Below are positions 17,450 to 27,345 of a DNA stretch of 64,000 bases, piece by piece. The DNA comes from Candidatus Thorarchaeota archaeon (GTDB lineage Archaea > Asgardarchaeota > Thorarchaeia > Thorarchaeales > Thorarchaeaceae): NCBI GenBank assembly GCA_029855935.1, contig JAGSHN010000020.1, positions 1 to 64,000 on the forward strand, read 5' to 3'. A program made the position numbers and the translations under genes. The notes beneath the pieces were generated by a model. The model saw only the letters and a program-made list of their open reading frames with translations, did no database searches and was not told the origin of the DNA. The first letter of the stretch is position 1, and the number at the start of each line of letters is the position of its first letter.

Positions 17450-18154
17450 TCAGTCTGCAGCAGCCAGTATCTTCCGCACCATCTTCGGAGCGGTCCGGCC
17501 GAGTGCGATGAGCACGATCTCGATCAGGAACGCGAGGAGGAACACGCCGAGCGAGATGGAGAATACGAGAAAGCTCAGCGCCGTGGCTGCTATTGCCCAC
17601 ATATAGTACTTGAACACCAGCCAATAGGCATACATTCCCATTATGAGAATCAGGCCAATCGCCAGCCCGTAGAGCACTATCACGGGCTTGGTCCCAGGCA
17701 TATCCAGGTTGACCTTCTCCAAGTCGACGTTCATGATGATGCGACCGAGACGACGATTCACCCTCACAAAGAAGCCGATGGCGCCGAGGAAGATGAAGAG
17801 AGTGATCATCGCACCGAGGAGGAGCAAGAAGACAGCGATGTCCGGGCTTATCTGCTCCACAATGCCGCCGGGACGACTCACCACGTAGGCAGTCAGCGAG
17901 CCAAGAATTCCGATGCCGCTCACTATCTGCGCCACAAAGGCCACAGTCGCAATTCCTCGAAGCGAGGACGACACGTCGATCTGCGTGCTCTCGATGTCTT
18001 CGTTCGTCGGCGGTTCAAGTTCATCCAAGCGAATCCCCAAGAGTGGGAGGAAGAAGTCCAAGATAAAGCCTTGTGATGCCTCTATCTGGGGAGGAGTCAG
18101 TCCTCGATGGACCGCCGAAGGCCCGTGTCGTTCTTGGTTCCATAGCAAGAACAC
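17450..18154 (-). CDS. Membrane protein of unknown function
   Basis: A 234-residue protein. The first 65 residues are soluble, with a helical P-P-Q-I-E-A-S-Q-G-F-I-L-D segment. Four hydrophobic segments follow (about 70-95, 105-130, 160-180, 185-215) with a basic R-V-N-R-R-L-G-R loop between the second and third. The C-terminus ends K-M-V-R-K-I-L. No signature of a transporter or enzyme is visible. The most upstream ATG is at 18154, but the true start may be later because the first 15 residues look unstructured. It is 87 bases upstream of the MFS gene on the same strand and may be cotranscribed. Confidence 0.6.
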   Translation of the reverse strand: MFLLWNQERHGPSAVHRGLTPPQIEASQGFILDFFLPLLGIRLDELEPPTNEDIESTQIDVSSSLRGIATVAFVAQIVSGIGILGSLTAYVVSRPGGIVEQISPDIAVFLLLLGAMITLFIFLGAIGFFVRVNRRLGRIIMNVDLEKVNLDMPGTKPVIVLYGLAIGLILIMGMYAYWLVFKYYMWAIAATALSFLVFSISLGVFLLAFLIEIVLIALGRTAPKMVRKILAAAD

Positions 18155-18360
18155 TGATGAGCCGCCTCGGACCAGTCATCTTAGCGGACCCCTCCACCAT
18201 TGCTGGTGCCGACTGCAACGCATCCGCTTGGTGTGTCCCTCTTGGGCCAAGCGGTCGTGTGAGCTCAACGGGTTCCTGCGCCTGAGGGTCGCTGGCAGTT
18301 CATCATACGTCGAATTCTTGACCGTCAGCGGATCGACTACACAAAGGCTAGGCTGTCCTC

Positions 18361-18373
18361 GAATATATTATTC
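18361..18373 (+). promoter_or_regulatory. TATA-like element before the calcium-repeat surface gene
   Basis: The AT-rich block GAATATATTATTC is the strongest TATA candidate in the 326 bases between the divergent genes at 18154 and 18481. Transcription would start near 18395, leaving a leader of about 85 bases. The assignment is by position and composition only. Confidence 0.35.
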
Positions 18374-18480
18374 AATTCTTGTTGGTACTAATAACACTTA
18401 AGCAGGTAACATGGGCGGGCGACTCACGCACATCCTGCGCGAGAATGCGCAGCCAAGCTGCAACTATCTCACAATCACAG

Positions 18481-21078
18481 ATGGTGATCGCAGTGAGGGA
18501 TTCGAAACAGTTGAAACTGGCATTTGTACTACTATTTCTCACGCTGTTGACTGCGGGCACCGCGTTGACATCAGGGCCAGCGATGCACGCTCGCACGGGC
18601 GCGAGCTCCTCACTGGACACGCGCGTCACGCCTGCAGATCATATGAGCTACACAGTGTACAGAACCAACGTCAGTGGCTATGATTACGACGACCGAATAA
18701 TGGACGCCGCCTCAGCATACTCGGAGTTCGGCCCTGAGGCCTACGTCTATATCGTGGGCTATGTGTCCGAGACCCCAACTGCTCTATCCACAGACATCTA
18801 CGTGGCGAAGGTCAACGTGAGCGGCAATGTCGTCTGGGAGAGGCAGTGGGGCCTGCCGGGCGAAGCGGAATTTGGCTACGGGATAACCATTGACTTCAAT
18901 CTTGGTAGAATCTGGGTGGTTGGCGGCCGGGGAAGCACATCTGTTGGGAGTATGGTGCTGCTGAGCTACGACAAGGACGGCAACCTCATTCTGAGCAAGA
19001 CAATCACAAATGGTGACGGAAAGGGTCTCGTGGGCTACTCCGTGTTCTCTGACAACTGCTGGAACTCAGTACAGGGAATCTACGTGGTGGGCAAGCGATG
19101 CGAGGGTTCAGCCACAAACTACTCGATCGCGCTCTTCAAGTTCCGCGCGTCAGACGGAGTGGAACTTTGGAACAGGACGTTCTGGTATGACTCGGCTGAT
19201 GCTGCTGGCAAGGGTGTCGTTGCATCAGCGGGCTCGTCGACAAAGTCTGTCATCACTGTCGGCGGCTACGTGACAAACGCCACTACCCACGACAAGAATG
19301 CGATCCTCCTCAGATACGATCAGAATGGTAACCTGCTCTGGAACAGGATATGGGGCGACCCGAACGACGACGAGATTGTCGAGGGACTGGCGCATGAGAG
19401 CTACTTCTCAGACTCCTACCTCTATGGATGCGGTGTCGATGGAGGCCACGGTGCCCTATGGAAGTTCAACAATGGCACGGGCACTGTATACACGATGAGG
19501 ACGCGTGCCGATACGTCGCACCTCTATGACATACACACCCTGAAGCACGACGTGAATGGGACCTACACATCCTTCATCTACACTGTCGGAACGGTTCAGA
19601 ACAGTGGCCAAGATGACATCCTGTTCTGGAAGATGGCTGTGTCTGACCTGACAGACGATGGAGAGCTCGTCTGGGACTCCGGGTACACCGACTGGGGGTA
19701 TGGCGTCGGTGTCGCCAGGTCCTCCACGTCTGAGGAGCTGTTTGTCCTCCTCGCAGGGACATCTGTTGACAACATGGGCCAGGCGCCTATGTATCAGTTT
19801 GCAAGAGTGGTTGCGTCTCAGGACTATGACAGCGACGGTCTCTCCAATGCTCTTGAGAATGAGATCGGGACGGCATACAACGATGCCGACACCGACGACG
19901 ATGGTATGCCCGACGGGTGGGAGTACTCGTACGGCCTGGACCCGCGAGTCAAGAATGCGGGTGGCGACCCCGATAGTGATGGCCTCATCAACCTCTACGA
20001 GTACGGAAACGGCACAATACCCACCGACAGCGACACCGAGGACGACGGGATGCCTGACGGCTGGGAGGTCACGTACGGCCTTGACCCTCTCAGTGATGAT
20101 GCGATGGCAGACCTCGACTCAGACCAGCTCAAGAATATCTACGAGTACGGAAACGGAACTCTGCCCAACAACAATGACACAGACTCCGACAGAATGCCCG
20201 ATGGGTACGAGGTCTTCCACCATCTCAACCCGCTGTCAAACGACACGGGTGGCGACTACGATAGTGACGGCGCGACGAACTACCAAGAGTACCTCATAGG
20301 AACGCTGCCAGACGACAGTGACACGGACAACGACCTGATGCCAGACGGCTGGGAGATTGCAAACTCGACTGATCCCTTGAACTACGATGCTGACGCGGAC
20401 CCTGACAACGACGGACTCACCAACCTCGGCGAATACCTGAACGGAACCCTGCCCAACAACAACGACACAGACTCTGACGGCCTCCCGGACGGCTACGAGA
20501 TACAGTACGGCCTCAACCCGCTGCACGATGATGCCAGCGGTGACCTCGACAACGATGGCCTCACCAACTATCAGGAGTATCAGGGTGGCACTGATCCGTC
20601 CGTCGACGATGTCGCTCCTGTGATTAACTCTGTGAACCGGGATCCCGCTGCGGTGGTGACAGATGCCGATGATGTTGTCATCTATGTGGACGCGTACGAC
20701 CACAACGGGATTCAACTCGTCTATGTGATGAGCAACTACACTGGTGAGTGGGTGAACTATACTGCCACGTATGACTCAGCCAGTGGCCTGTACACCTACA
20801 CGGTGCCTGCACAGACCGCAGGAGTGACCGTGGCCTACAGAGTCTTTGTGGAGGACCTCGGTGGCAACTGGGCAGCCACGTCGACCGTGACCTACACTGT
20901 GACACAGTCGACAACTTCGACAACCAGCACCACTCAGACGACTGGGACCACAACGACGTCAACGCCGGGACTGCCCGGCGGCCAGCTGCTGTCCGCAGAT
21001 CTGCTCATGGAGCTTGGGATAGTTGCGGTCGTCCTGGTGCTGATAGGCGTCATCATCAAGGCGAGAAGGCGCAGCTAA
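18481..21078 (+). CDS. Secreted calcium-repeat surface protein, C-terminally anchored
   Basis: An 865-residue protein when started at the ATG at 18481, which begins a normal signal peptide (L-K-L-A-F-V-L-L-F-L-T-L-L). Residues about 50-440 carry repeating strand motifs such as Y-I-V-G-Y-V, W-V-V-G-G-R-G and N-L-L-W-N-R-I-W-G, as in beta-propellers. Residues 448-707 form five and a half 48-residue units with D-x-D-S-D-G-L-x-N and D-T-D-x-D-x-M-P-D-G-W-E, typical of calcium-binding type 3 repeats. An Ig-like domain, a Thr/Ser-rich stalk and a terminal membrane helix with an R-R-R-S tail complete it. It is probably a cell-surface adhesin or stalk stabilised by calcium. A hairpin terminator follows the stop. 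Confidence 0.85.
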   Translation: MVIAVRDSKQLKLAFVLLFLTLLTAGTALTSGPAMHARTGASSSLDTRVTPADHMSYTVYRTNVSGYDYDDRIMDAASAYSEFGPEAYVYIVGYVSETPTALSTDIYVAKVNVSGNVVWERQWGLPGEAEFGYGITIDFNLGRIWVVGGRGSTSVGSMVLLSYDKDGNLILSKTITNGDGKGLVGYSVFSDNCWNSVQGIYVVGKRCEGSATNYSIALFKFRASDGVELWNRTFWYDSADAAGKGVVASAGSSTKSVITVGGYVTNATTHDKNAILLRYDQNGNLLWNRIWGDPNDDEIVEGLAHESYFSDSYLYGCGVDGGHGALWKFNNGTGTVYTMRTRADTSHLYDIHTLKHDVNGTYTSFIYTVGTVQNSGQDDILFWKMAVSDLTDDGELVWDSGYTDWGYGVGVARSSTSEELFVLLAGTSVDNMGQAPMYQFARVVASQDYDSDGLSNALENEIGTAYNDADTDDDGMPDGWEYSYGLDPRVKNAGGDPDSDGLINLYEYGNGTIPTDSDTEDDGMPDGWEVTYGLDPLSDDAMADLDSDQLKNIYEYGNGTLPNNNDTDSDRMPDGYEVFHHLNPLSNDTGGDYDSDGATNYQEYLIGTLPDDSDTDNDLMPDGWEIANSTDPLNYDADADPDNDGLTNLGEYLNGTLPNNNDTDSDGLPDGYEIQYGLNPLHDDASGDLDNDGLTNYQEYQGGTDPSVDDVAPVINSVNRDPAAVVTDADDVVIYVDAYDHNGIQLVYVMSNYTGEWVNYTATYDSASGLYTYTVPAQTAGVTVAYRVFVEDLGGNWAATSTVTYTVTQSTTSTTSTTQTTGTTTTSTPGLPGGQLLSADLLMELGIVAVVLVLIGVIIKARRRS
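19822..20607 (+). repeat. Five and a half tandem 48-residue calcium-binding repeats
   Basis: Units of 144 bases encode D-x-D-S-D-G-L ... D-T-D-x-D-x-M-P-D-G-W-E-x-x-Y-G-L-D-P-L. The unit length is constant at 48 residues in all five complete copies, with diverged third positions, so the array is old rather than freshly expanded. Confidence 0.85.
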
Positions 21079-21104
21079 GAGACACATATCAGGACAATGA
21101 TGAG

Positions 21105-21145
21105 TGGGCAGGTCGATCTCCTGCCCATTCCGCTCTCTCTTTTTC
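21105..21145 (+). terminator. Hairpin plus T-tract terminator
   Basis: An 8-base-pair stem (TGGGCAGG / CCTGCCCA, 7-base loop) lies 27 bases after the stop at 21078. It is followed by CTCTCTCTTTTTC. This is the same design as the terminator of the other giant surface protein at 9148. Confidence 0.65.
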
Positions 21146-21339
21146 GGGTCGATGATATGATGCTTCGCTCAGCAGACCCGCCGTCACCTCTGTGAGCGGA
21201 TAGAGCGTTCGACCAATCGCACAACTCCCCTGCACAGCACATGCAGCCTCGACAGTCCAGGTGACAACATCCGGCCACTAGCTCGTCGGCAACGAGTGAA
21301 CCTAATAAGAGGCGGGAGGCCCCAGATACCGAGTAAGAG

Positions 21340-23274
21340 GTGCGCCTTGTGACCACGGATGATGACCACTCAGACAACGTACTTCGTTCGGCACTGTCAA
21401 GGAGACTCAGGAGCACTAGCGTTCAGCTGATGGCTGGTGCTCAGCGGCAGGTCACAGACTACCTCAGCCGTTTCGAGAACCTGACCGGAGCCTATGAACG
21501 GTGCCTGAGGCGCCTTATCCGGCAGTATCCGGACAGACGAGCTGACCCTGAGTTTGTCGAGTCATTCTTTGGCACGCGCACCTTGAGGTTTGCTGGCATA
21601 GACGGCACAATGGCCCCAAAGCCGATGTACGACCTGCTGATCTTCTTCGCCGGTGCCTACGCGTCCGAGGGGACCGTCGAGGTCGCGGGCGAGGACGAGA
21701 TGGTTGTCAGATACGATGAGAAGTACGTCAACAAGGGCATTGGGGTCTCGGCTGTACTGCCGGTCTTCATCAACGAGGTGCGGGAGATAGACCAGACAAT
21801 CCTTGAGCGCGATGAGAACGGAGAGATCGACATCACCGTCACGCACACGGACGACTGGATTGTCGACAACTCTGCCTTTGCAGACTATATGATGGGGCTG
21901 GCTGAGTTCTACCTCGCATTCAGGCTGTCCGAGAGAAACGAGTATCCCCACATCCTGCTCATGGACAGAACACTGTCCGCAGAGCTCTCCTCGTTCCACG
22001 GCGAGACAGCGCCGGAGAGGGTGAACCTCGACCGCGAGTCCGGACTGATCGGTGCAGATGCTGGCGGTCGTCCTCTGACAAAGACGGACTGGGTGTACGC
22101 AAGACGCCTCTTTGGCAATCCCGACCTTGGTACCCCACCTGCGCGGGGTGAGTACCTGCTACCACGGATAGTCTCTGAGCTCCTCTCGTCCGGTCCAATG
22201 ACGAGAGAGGAGATAATGACGGCCCTTGATCTTCAGGGCCCGGGTTGGGAGAAGCGTGTTGACAAGGTGCTCAAGGATGCAATACGAAAGAACCGCGACA
22301 TCGGGCCAGTCCTGAAGAGGAGAGGTGAGAGGTACGAGGCGATCCCTCAGCTTCGGGGACTTGAGGACAGAATCCGCGCTCTCGTTGATGATGTCTGCGG
22401 CAGGATCTTCTCTGAGGACGAGTCAATACTCTATGACCGGCGCTTCAAGATCGACGGCCGATGGCTCACCACGGTCGACCTCGCCTTTCTGAGCCTGATG
22501 TCACTCAGCCTCACGATTCAGAACTGCTGGAGGAAGCACATCCTGCTCGTTGGTGTGGCGAAGGACTCCTCTGCGAGAGACTTCAAGCGCCAGCTTGTAC
22601 CGACGCTCGCCCACGTCGGGCGACTCACGGAGACCCTAGGGGCCACGGATGAACTCCCCGACAGTGACAGGATGCTGTTTCAATGGATGTCCCTTCGCGA
22701 ACACGCGAGGCTGAAGGTGCCGTGGGCCACCATTGAGTACGACACAGCCTTCAAGACGATATTCCCGCACAAGGATGGAGAGGACGGTCTTGTCTCCGGA
22801 GCGCGGAGGAACCAGATCTCCCTCAACAAGACGTTCGTGAAGGCATATTTCCAGCTGGGCGAAGGGGAGCGTGATCCTGCGCTCAGGAGTAACGTGATGG
22901 TCTACGACAGGCTGGTCTATCCGGGGTTTGACGACGGCGAGGAGCAGACGCTCATCCTCACCCACGACTACGGCACCACGCACGAGCCGGTCAAAGTCGT
23001 CTGCTACTGCGACGCTGACAGCAAGTTTCAGCAGCTGATAATGGCGCTCTTCTCAAGGATGACAAAGAAGAGTGTCCCAGAGCTGTTTGGTCACATCAAG
23101 CCACTATTCATAGCTGACAAGGTCGCGAAGTACTACTACAAGCAGTTCTCGAGACTGATGAATAGTACGCAGACATGGATCGCGACACGGCCGGAGCTCC
23201 GCAAGCTCTTTTTCTACCTGACCACATTCAGAGAGAGGAGGTCGGAGATTGAGTCTACCAGAAGGAGTGCCTGA
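21340..23274 (+). CDS. NurA-like nuclease, enlarged form
   Basis: A 644-residue protein with NurA-domain features. F-A-G-I-D-G-T near residue 87 (first metal Asp) and H-I-L-L-M-D-R-T near 205 come before a long insertion that contains a winged-helix-like stretch (P-R-I-V-S-E-L-L ... M-T-R-E-E-I-M, about 270-330). A C-terminal D-A-D-S-K-F-Q-Q ... H-I-K-P-L-F-I-A-D-K-V-A segment completes the fold. NurA cuts DNA 5'-3' with HerA during end resection. Canonical NurA is roughly half to two thirds this size. The gene overlaps the HerA-like gene by 26 bases, so the products are made together and probably form a complex. Starts at 21340 (GTG) and 21349 (GTG) are both possible. Confidence 0.7.
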   Translation: MRLVTTDDDHSDNVLRSALSRRLRSTSVQLMAGAQRQVTDYLSRFENLTGAYERCLRRLIRQYPDRRADPEFVESFFGTRTLRFAGIDGTMAPKPMYDLLIFFAGAYASEGTVEVAGEDEMVVRYDEKYVNKGIGVSAVLPVFINEVREIDQTILERDENGEIDITVTHTDDWIVDNSAFADYMMGLAEFYLAFRLSERNEYPHILLMDRTLSAELSSFHGETAPERVNLDRESGLIGADAGGRPLTKTDWVYARRLFGNPDLGTPPARGEYLLPRIVSELLSSGPMTREEIMTALDLQGPGWEKRVDKVLKDAIRKNRDIGPVLKRRGERYEAIPQLRGLEDRIRALVDDVCGRIFSEDESILYDRRFKIDGRWLTTVDLAFLSLMSLSLTIQNCWRKHILLVGVAKDSSARDFKRQLVPTLAHVGRLTETLGATDELPDSDRMLFQWMSLREHARLKVPWATIEYDTAFKTIFPHKDGEDGLVSGARRNQISLNKTFVKAYFQLGEGERDPALRSNVMVYDRLVYPGFDDGEEQTLILTHDYGTTHEPVKVVCYCDADSKFQQLIMALFSRMTKKSVPELFGHIKPLFIADKVAKYYYKQFSRLMNSTQTWIATRPELRKLFFYLTTFRERRSEIESTRRSA

Positions 23275-25114
23275 GGAACTGTTCACGGACTTTGAGGGAC
23301 GATTCAGAGGAATCCTCGCTGCAGTGAGGTATGTGCCCGCCACCTACACCTCGGAGTGGTCCGGCACGGCAGCAAAGTACGAGTGTGACATTCGAGTGGA
23401 GTACGACCTCGATCTGCTGGCCGAGCTTGAGGAGGGGATGATGCTGGCTGTGGAGAATTTCAGAAGCTCCTCAAGACGGAGCCGCGCTGAGGGCATCAGA
23501 CGCTTCACGGTGATGGTGGTGACAAGGGTCATCCCGCGTCACTACGGACTGAGCGGTGTCGGCAGGAGCGACCTGTATTCTCTCCAGTTTGAAGTCATCG
23601 GCGATGCCGTCAATGACTGGGCGAGTGACGATAAGTCCGTACTGATGATCGAGTTGAGGGCCGTGCCGATCAACTACGACCTGATCATCGACAGCGAGGG
23701 CAAGTTCTACTTCAGGAAGGGCTTCTCGCATCCAAAGCCTGGGGCGGACGTGTACGTTCTCAGTGTCAACACCATCGACGACATCTACAACGGCCGGGTC
23801 AGAGAGGCAATGGGCGTGGAGAGCGGAGCAGGCTCAGCCGATCCGCGTGAGAGTCCGAGAGTCGGTCTTCTGAGGATGTTTCAGGAGTCGGGCGCCGAGG
23901 TTCCAATCTATGTCGACCTTGAGAAGCTGGTACGATACCACTTTGGCGTCTTCTCGTTCACGGGCGGCGGGAAGAGCAACCTTCTCGCAAATCTGTTCCG
24001 GAGGATTCTCTATCACACCGACGACACCAAGATTGTCATCTTCGACGTCAGCTGCGAGTACTCCTTCCTTCTGTGTGACGTCCTCACTGACGAGAGCATC
24101 CCGGCCAGCGTGATCCTTGAGGAGGAGGCGGAGACTGGTGAGGAGTTCGCCCGGTCAGTCGTCAAGCCTCGTGACTTCGAGGATGACCCGAGGGCCAACA
24201 GGGCGCTCAAGGAGGTCTTCGACCGAGGCATAGTCACGTTCTATCAGCCCCCCACCGAGAGGGTCCCGACCTACGGCGATGTTCTCTTTGACATAAGAGC
24301 ACTGAGCTCTGAGCTCACGTCGAGACCCCACTACATCGAGGCACTCGAGGCGATTAGGAGAGGGGTACAGACGTGGATGGAACAGAACAACAAGTCCGAG
24401 AGCAACCAGATAGATGAGGTCTTTGTGGAGGCTCTGTCCAAGATTGCCGCTAAGGCAATGGAGGACTACGGTGTGAGCGACCGATCGACCCTGTACGCGT
24501 GGGCAAAATCAAGGACCCATCTTGTGGACACCATCAGCCGGGCTCGGAATGTGCAACAGAACGGCATAACCGTCAGTGACATCCTGGGGATGCTGCACGG
24601 TGACACACGGCTCATCGTCATCTCGATCGCCGACCCTGATACGCTCCGCCAGATCGTCATTCATCTCACGTCTGCGATGCTGAAGTACAGGAAACGCAGC
24701 TTCGAGATCCGACCGTACATTCTGTTCGTCTTCGATGAGGCGCAGGAGTTCATCCCGAGCAAGGCCTCAGGTCTGCTGGATGAGTGCAGCAGGGCAGTGG
24801 AGCGTCTTCTGCGTCAGGGCAGAAAGTACGGCCTCGGCGGCGCCGTCGCCACACAGCGTATCGCCTATCTGAACACGAATGTTCTCCAGCAGCTGCACAC
24901 GTTCTTCGTCGGCACGCTACCACGGCCGTACGACAGGACCGTCGTGAGCAGCTCGTTCCAGATCGACCTGACGATTCTGGACAAGACGCTGGAGTTTCCA
25001 CCGGGGTCGTGGTTGCTCTCCAGCTACATTGCCACAGGAATAGACAATGTGCCAATCTTCGTGCGGGCCGACAACTCCGAGGATGTGCTGAGAGAGCATA
25101 TTGAGCGATTGTGA
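23249..25114 (+). CDS. HerA-like hexameric DNA translocase ATPase
   Basis: A 621-residue protein. An N-terminal beta-rich domain (about 1-190) is followed by a RecA-like ATPase. The Walker A is F-S-F-T-G-G-G-K-S-N near 238, an I-F-D-V-S strand follows, the Walker B is L-F-V-F-D-E-A-Q-E-F near 493, and a sensor stretch V-A-T-Q-R-I-A-Y-L-N lies near 530. This matches HerA/FtsK-type translocases that pump DNA into NurA. The start is TTG at 23249, supported by AGGAGGT at 23236-23242. It overlaps the end of the NurA-like gene by 26 bases. Mre11 and Rad50, usual partners in archaea, are not beside it, so this pair may be a second, specialised set, possibly defensive. Confidence 0.8.
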   Translation: MSLPEGVPEELFTDFEGRFRGILAAVRYVPATYTSEWSGTAAKYECDIRVEYDLDLLAELEEGMMLAVENFRSSSRRSRAEGIRRFTVMVVTRVIPRHYGLSGVGRSDLYSLQFEVIGDAVNDWASDDKSVLMIELRAVPINYDLIIDSEGKFYFRKGFSHPKPGADVYVLSVNTIDDIYNGRVREAMGVESGAGSADPRESPRVGLLRMFQESGAEVPIYVDLEKLVRYHFGVFSFTGGGKSNLLANLFRRILYHTDDTKIVIFDVSCEYSFLLCDVLTDESIPASVILEEEAETGEEFARSVVKPRDFEDDPRANRALKEVFDRGIVTFYQPPTERVPTYGDVLFDIRALSSELTSRPHYIEALEAIRRGVQTWMEQNNKSESNQIDEVFVEALSKIAAKAMEDYGVSDRSTLYAWAKSRTHLVDTISRARNVQQNGITVSDILGMLHGDTRLIVISIADPDTLRQIVIHLTSAMLKYRKRSFEIRPYILFVFDEAQEFIPSKASGLLDECSRAVERLLRQGRKYGLGGAVATQRIAYLNTNVLQQLHTFFVGTLPRPYDRTVVSSSFQIDLTILDKTLEFPPGSWLLSSYIATGIDNVPIFVRADNSEDVLREHIERL

Positions 25115-25229
25115 CATCACGAACAGACTGGCCGACGACGACAGTCATCAGTCTGCTAAGATTGTGGTCTGATTCCTCAGCCGGGTCTGGGCAGGCCTGA
25201 GCTGATGCACGCACTCAACTCACATCGAC

Positions 25230-27134
25230 TCACTGAGCGGCGCGTCTTTCCATCATGCGTTCGCGTACCGTGAGGACCGAACAGGCAATCGTCACACCGA
25301 CAGAGCAGACCGAAGCTACGAAAGACACGGGGTTCAGGCCGAGAATCCTCACTGGTTCATAGGTCGCATTGGTGTCTACCGTAGTGCTGAGTGTCGAGGT
25401 CTGAGGCTCGGAGGCATTCTGTTCCGAGTCTCTTGAGGCCAGTCGGAAATAGAGGGGGTTTCGTACCATCTCAAGATACTCGCCCTGAACGTACCCAGAG
25501 ATGTTGTAGGGTCCCGATGTCACCATTGATTCCTCTACTGGATTGGGATTCCACTCGGACCATCCCTCCACACCGAATTCCGTGACTACGTGGCTCGGCA
25601 GAATGGGGATATCTCCGACGGCATGCAGGTTCCAGTACGACTCGCTGTCGAACTCGACTACGACAGTGTACATGTCCTTGGTCCTGGCATAGGTCACTGA
25701 GGCGAGCCTAAACTGGTAGGGGTTGCCCTCAGCAAGTCTGTACGTGTTCAGCGAGATGGCCACGTCTATGGCTGTCAAAGGTGTCCCATCAGTCCACATG
25801 GCATTGTGGACCAGATGAAAGGTCAGTCTCGAATGATTCTCGGGCAGTCTCGGGTCGTCTGCGTGCGTCTCAAAAGCATAGTCTGTGGCAAGCCATAGTA
25901 CCTCCTCGCCTGTGCGATCTCTCTTGAGAAGGCTGTCGTAGAGACCACTCAGAATCTTGTGCGTTGTGTCCGAGGTTATTGTCATATGGTTGAATGAGTG
26001 AAAGTCCTCCGGGATGGCACAACGAAGAACGCCACCGAAGGGACCTCCTCTGTCCTCCCTCAGATGCACACCGAAGACTGTCCACCAGCACAGCGTGCCA
26101 TCAAAGACATCTGTCACGAATCCCTCGAATCGATCTGTCCGATGTGCATAGTAGTAGTCGTTCTCGTAACAGACGACTATGGGACATTCGTACGCAATGA
26201 TCTTCTGCATCTCAATGGCTGCCTCTCGCACCTCGTCGTAGTCAACAGAGTGGAGAAGCTGTTCTCTCCACGAGTCGTATGTGGCGTTCCTGAAGTTGGG
26301 ATAGTTGCAGTACGGCTCGTCGGCATATCCCGACCAGTACTCATACCCCAGCCAGTCGACATCTAGGTCAGAGAAGCTGGTATCTGTAAACAATATGTCG
26401 TAGTTCTTGTGATTGTAGTAGTTCCAGTGAAAGTCCCAATCGGCATAGACACCATTGTGGATGCCAAGAGAACTAAGAGCATCCGATACGAACTGGCAGA
26501 CTGACTCCGCTATCTCCGAGAAGGAACGCTTGATCTGCGTCCCGTTGAGCTCAACAGTCCCGGGTCCATCAGGGCCCGGCCCCTCCAGAAACCCGTCGTT
26601 GTCGGAGTCCACAAAGCCAGCATCAGCGAGCAACGCCCTCGCTGTATCCAAGTCCGAACTGTAGTAGTGATATGCAAGCTTGCTCTCGGCACAGAACGGA
26701 CTCGCCATTGGCACACAGCAATCGAGAGGTTCTGCGAAACCATCCCAGACCTCGCGCACTATCGCATTCTTGTCGAGTGCAAAGGCCAGCGCTCTCCGGA
26801 ACGCAGTGATGTTGTACGGGTACCTCTCCGTGTTGATTGACACATAGCCGTAGCCGTTCCACAGCGTTGATGACAGACTGATCCCCTCAGTTTCAAGCAG
26901 CATACCAACATCAGCGTTGTCAAGCTGAATGTCAATCAGGTCGACATCTCCATCCATCAATGCAAGTATCTGGTCATCATAGCTTGGAATGACCCTGTAC
27001 ACAATCCTGTCAACGTAGGCGCCAGTCCTGTTCATATACGAGGCCTGAGCACTGGTCGGTGGCGGCTGGGCGAAGAAGGTAGCAAGGACTATAACAAAGA
27101 GGACAACGTGTCCGCGTCGGCGCGCACCTCTCAT
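25230..27134 (-). CDS. Family-5 solute-binding protein, circularly permuted, copy 1
   Basis: A 634-residue protein with a signal peptide ending near A-Q-A (about 31) and a C-terminal membrane helix (about 600-622) with a basic tail. The content is that of oligopeptide/dipeptide-type (SBP_bac_5) binding proteins, but the order of segments is swapped. It begins with Y-V-D-R-I-V-Y-R-V-I-P and L-M-D-G-D-V-D-L-I, and I-N-T-E-R-Y-P-Y-N-I-T-A-F-R-R-A-L, which normally come late. Only near residue 360 comes G-G-V-L-R-C-A-I-P, then D-G-T-P-L-T-A-I-D-V, and it ends with T-S-G-P-Y ... Y-V-Q-G-E-Y-L-E-M. No permease or ATPase gene is adjacent. It is next to a close paralogue. Confidence 0.85.
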   Translation of the reverse strand: MRGARRRGHVVLFVIVLATFFAQPPPTSAQASYMNRTGAYVDRIVYRVIPSYDDQILALMDGDVDLIDIQLDNADVGMLLETEGISLSSTLWNGYGYVSINTERYPYNITAFRRALAFALDKNAIVREVWDGFAEPLDCCVPMASPFCAESKLAYHYYSSDLDTARALLADAGFVDSDNDGFLEGPGPDGPGTVELNGTQIKRSFSEIAESVCQFVSDALSSLGIHNGVYADWDFHWNYYNHKNYDILFTDTSFSDLDVDWLGYEYWSGYADEPYCNYPNFRNATYDSWREQLLHSVDYDEVREAAIEMQKIIAYECPIVVCYENDYYYAHRTDRFEGFVTDVFDGTLCWWTVFGVHLREDRGGPFGGVLRCAIPEDFHSFNHMTITSDTTHKILSGLYDSLLKRDRTGEEVLWLATDYAFETHADDPRLPENHSRLTFHLVHNAMWTDGTPLTAIDVAISLNTYRLAEGNPYQFRLASVTYARTKDMYTVVVEFDSESYWNLHAVGDIPILPSHVVTEFGVEGWSEWNPNPVEESMVTSGPYNISGYVQGEYLEMVRNPLYFRLASRDSEQNASEPQTSTLSTTVDTNATYEPVRILGLNPVSFVASVCSVGVTIACSVLTVRERMMERRAAQ

Positions 27135-27189
27135 CCGTACACCCCTGTACGCTGTCAGATATCGTGATACGTCGTATCTGACGGCAACA

Positions 27190-27201
27190 GATAGTTAAGC
27201 A
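27190..27201 (-). promoter_or_regulatory. Conserved TATA-like element of solute-binding protein copy 1
   Basis: On the minus strand GCTTAACTATCT lies about 56 bases upstream of the ATG at 27134. The surrounding 70 bases, including the plus-strand block ATATGGGCCTTGG at 27205-27217, are shared with the leader of copy 2. This conservation outside the coding part supports a promoter. Confidence 0.5.
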
Positions 27202-27345
27202 TTGATATGGGCCTTGGAGCACATTGTGGAGGACTAGTGAACCAACGATCGGCCAGTGGCGGCGACCATCTGTCTGCCGAGACCGTTCTCTGATTGCGCG
27301 GTGGAAGTTGGACGGGCCTCGGTGTACGTAATCAAACTGACCCAA

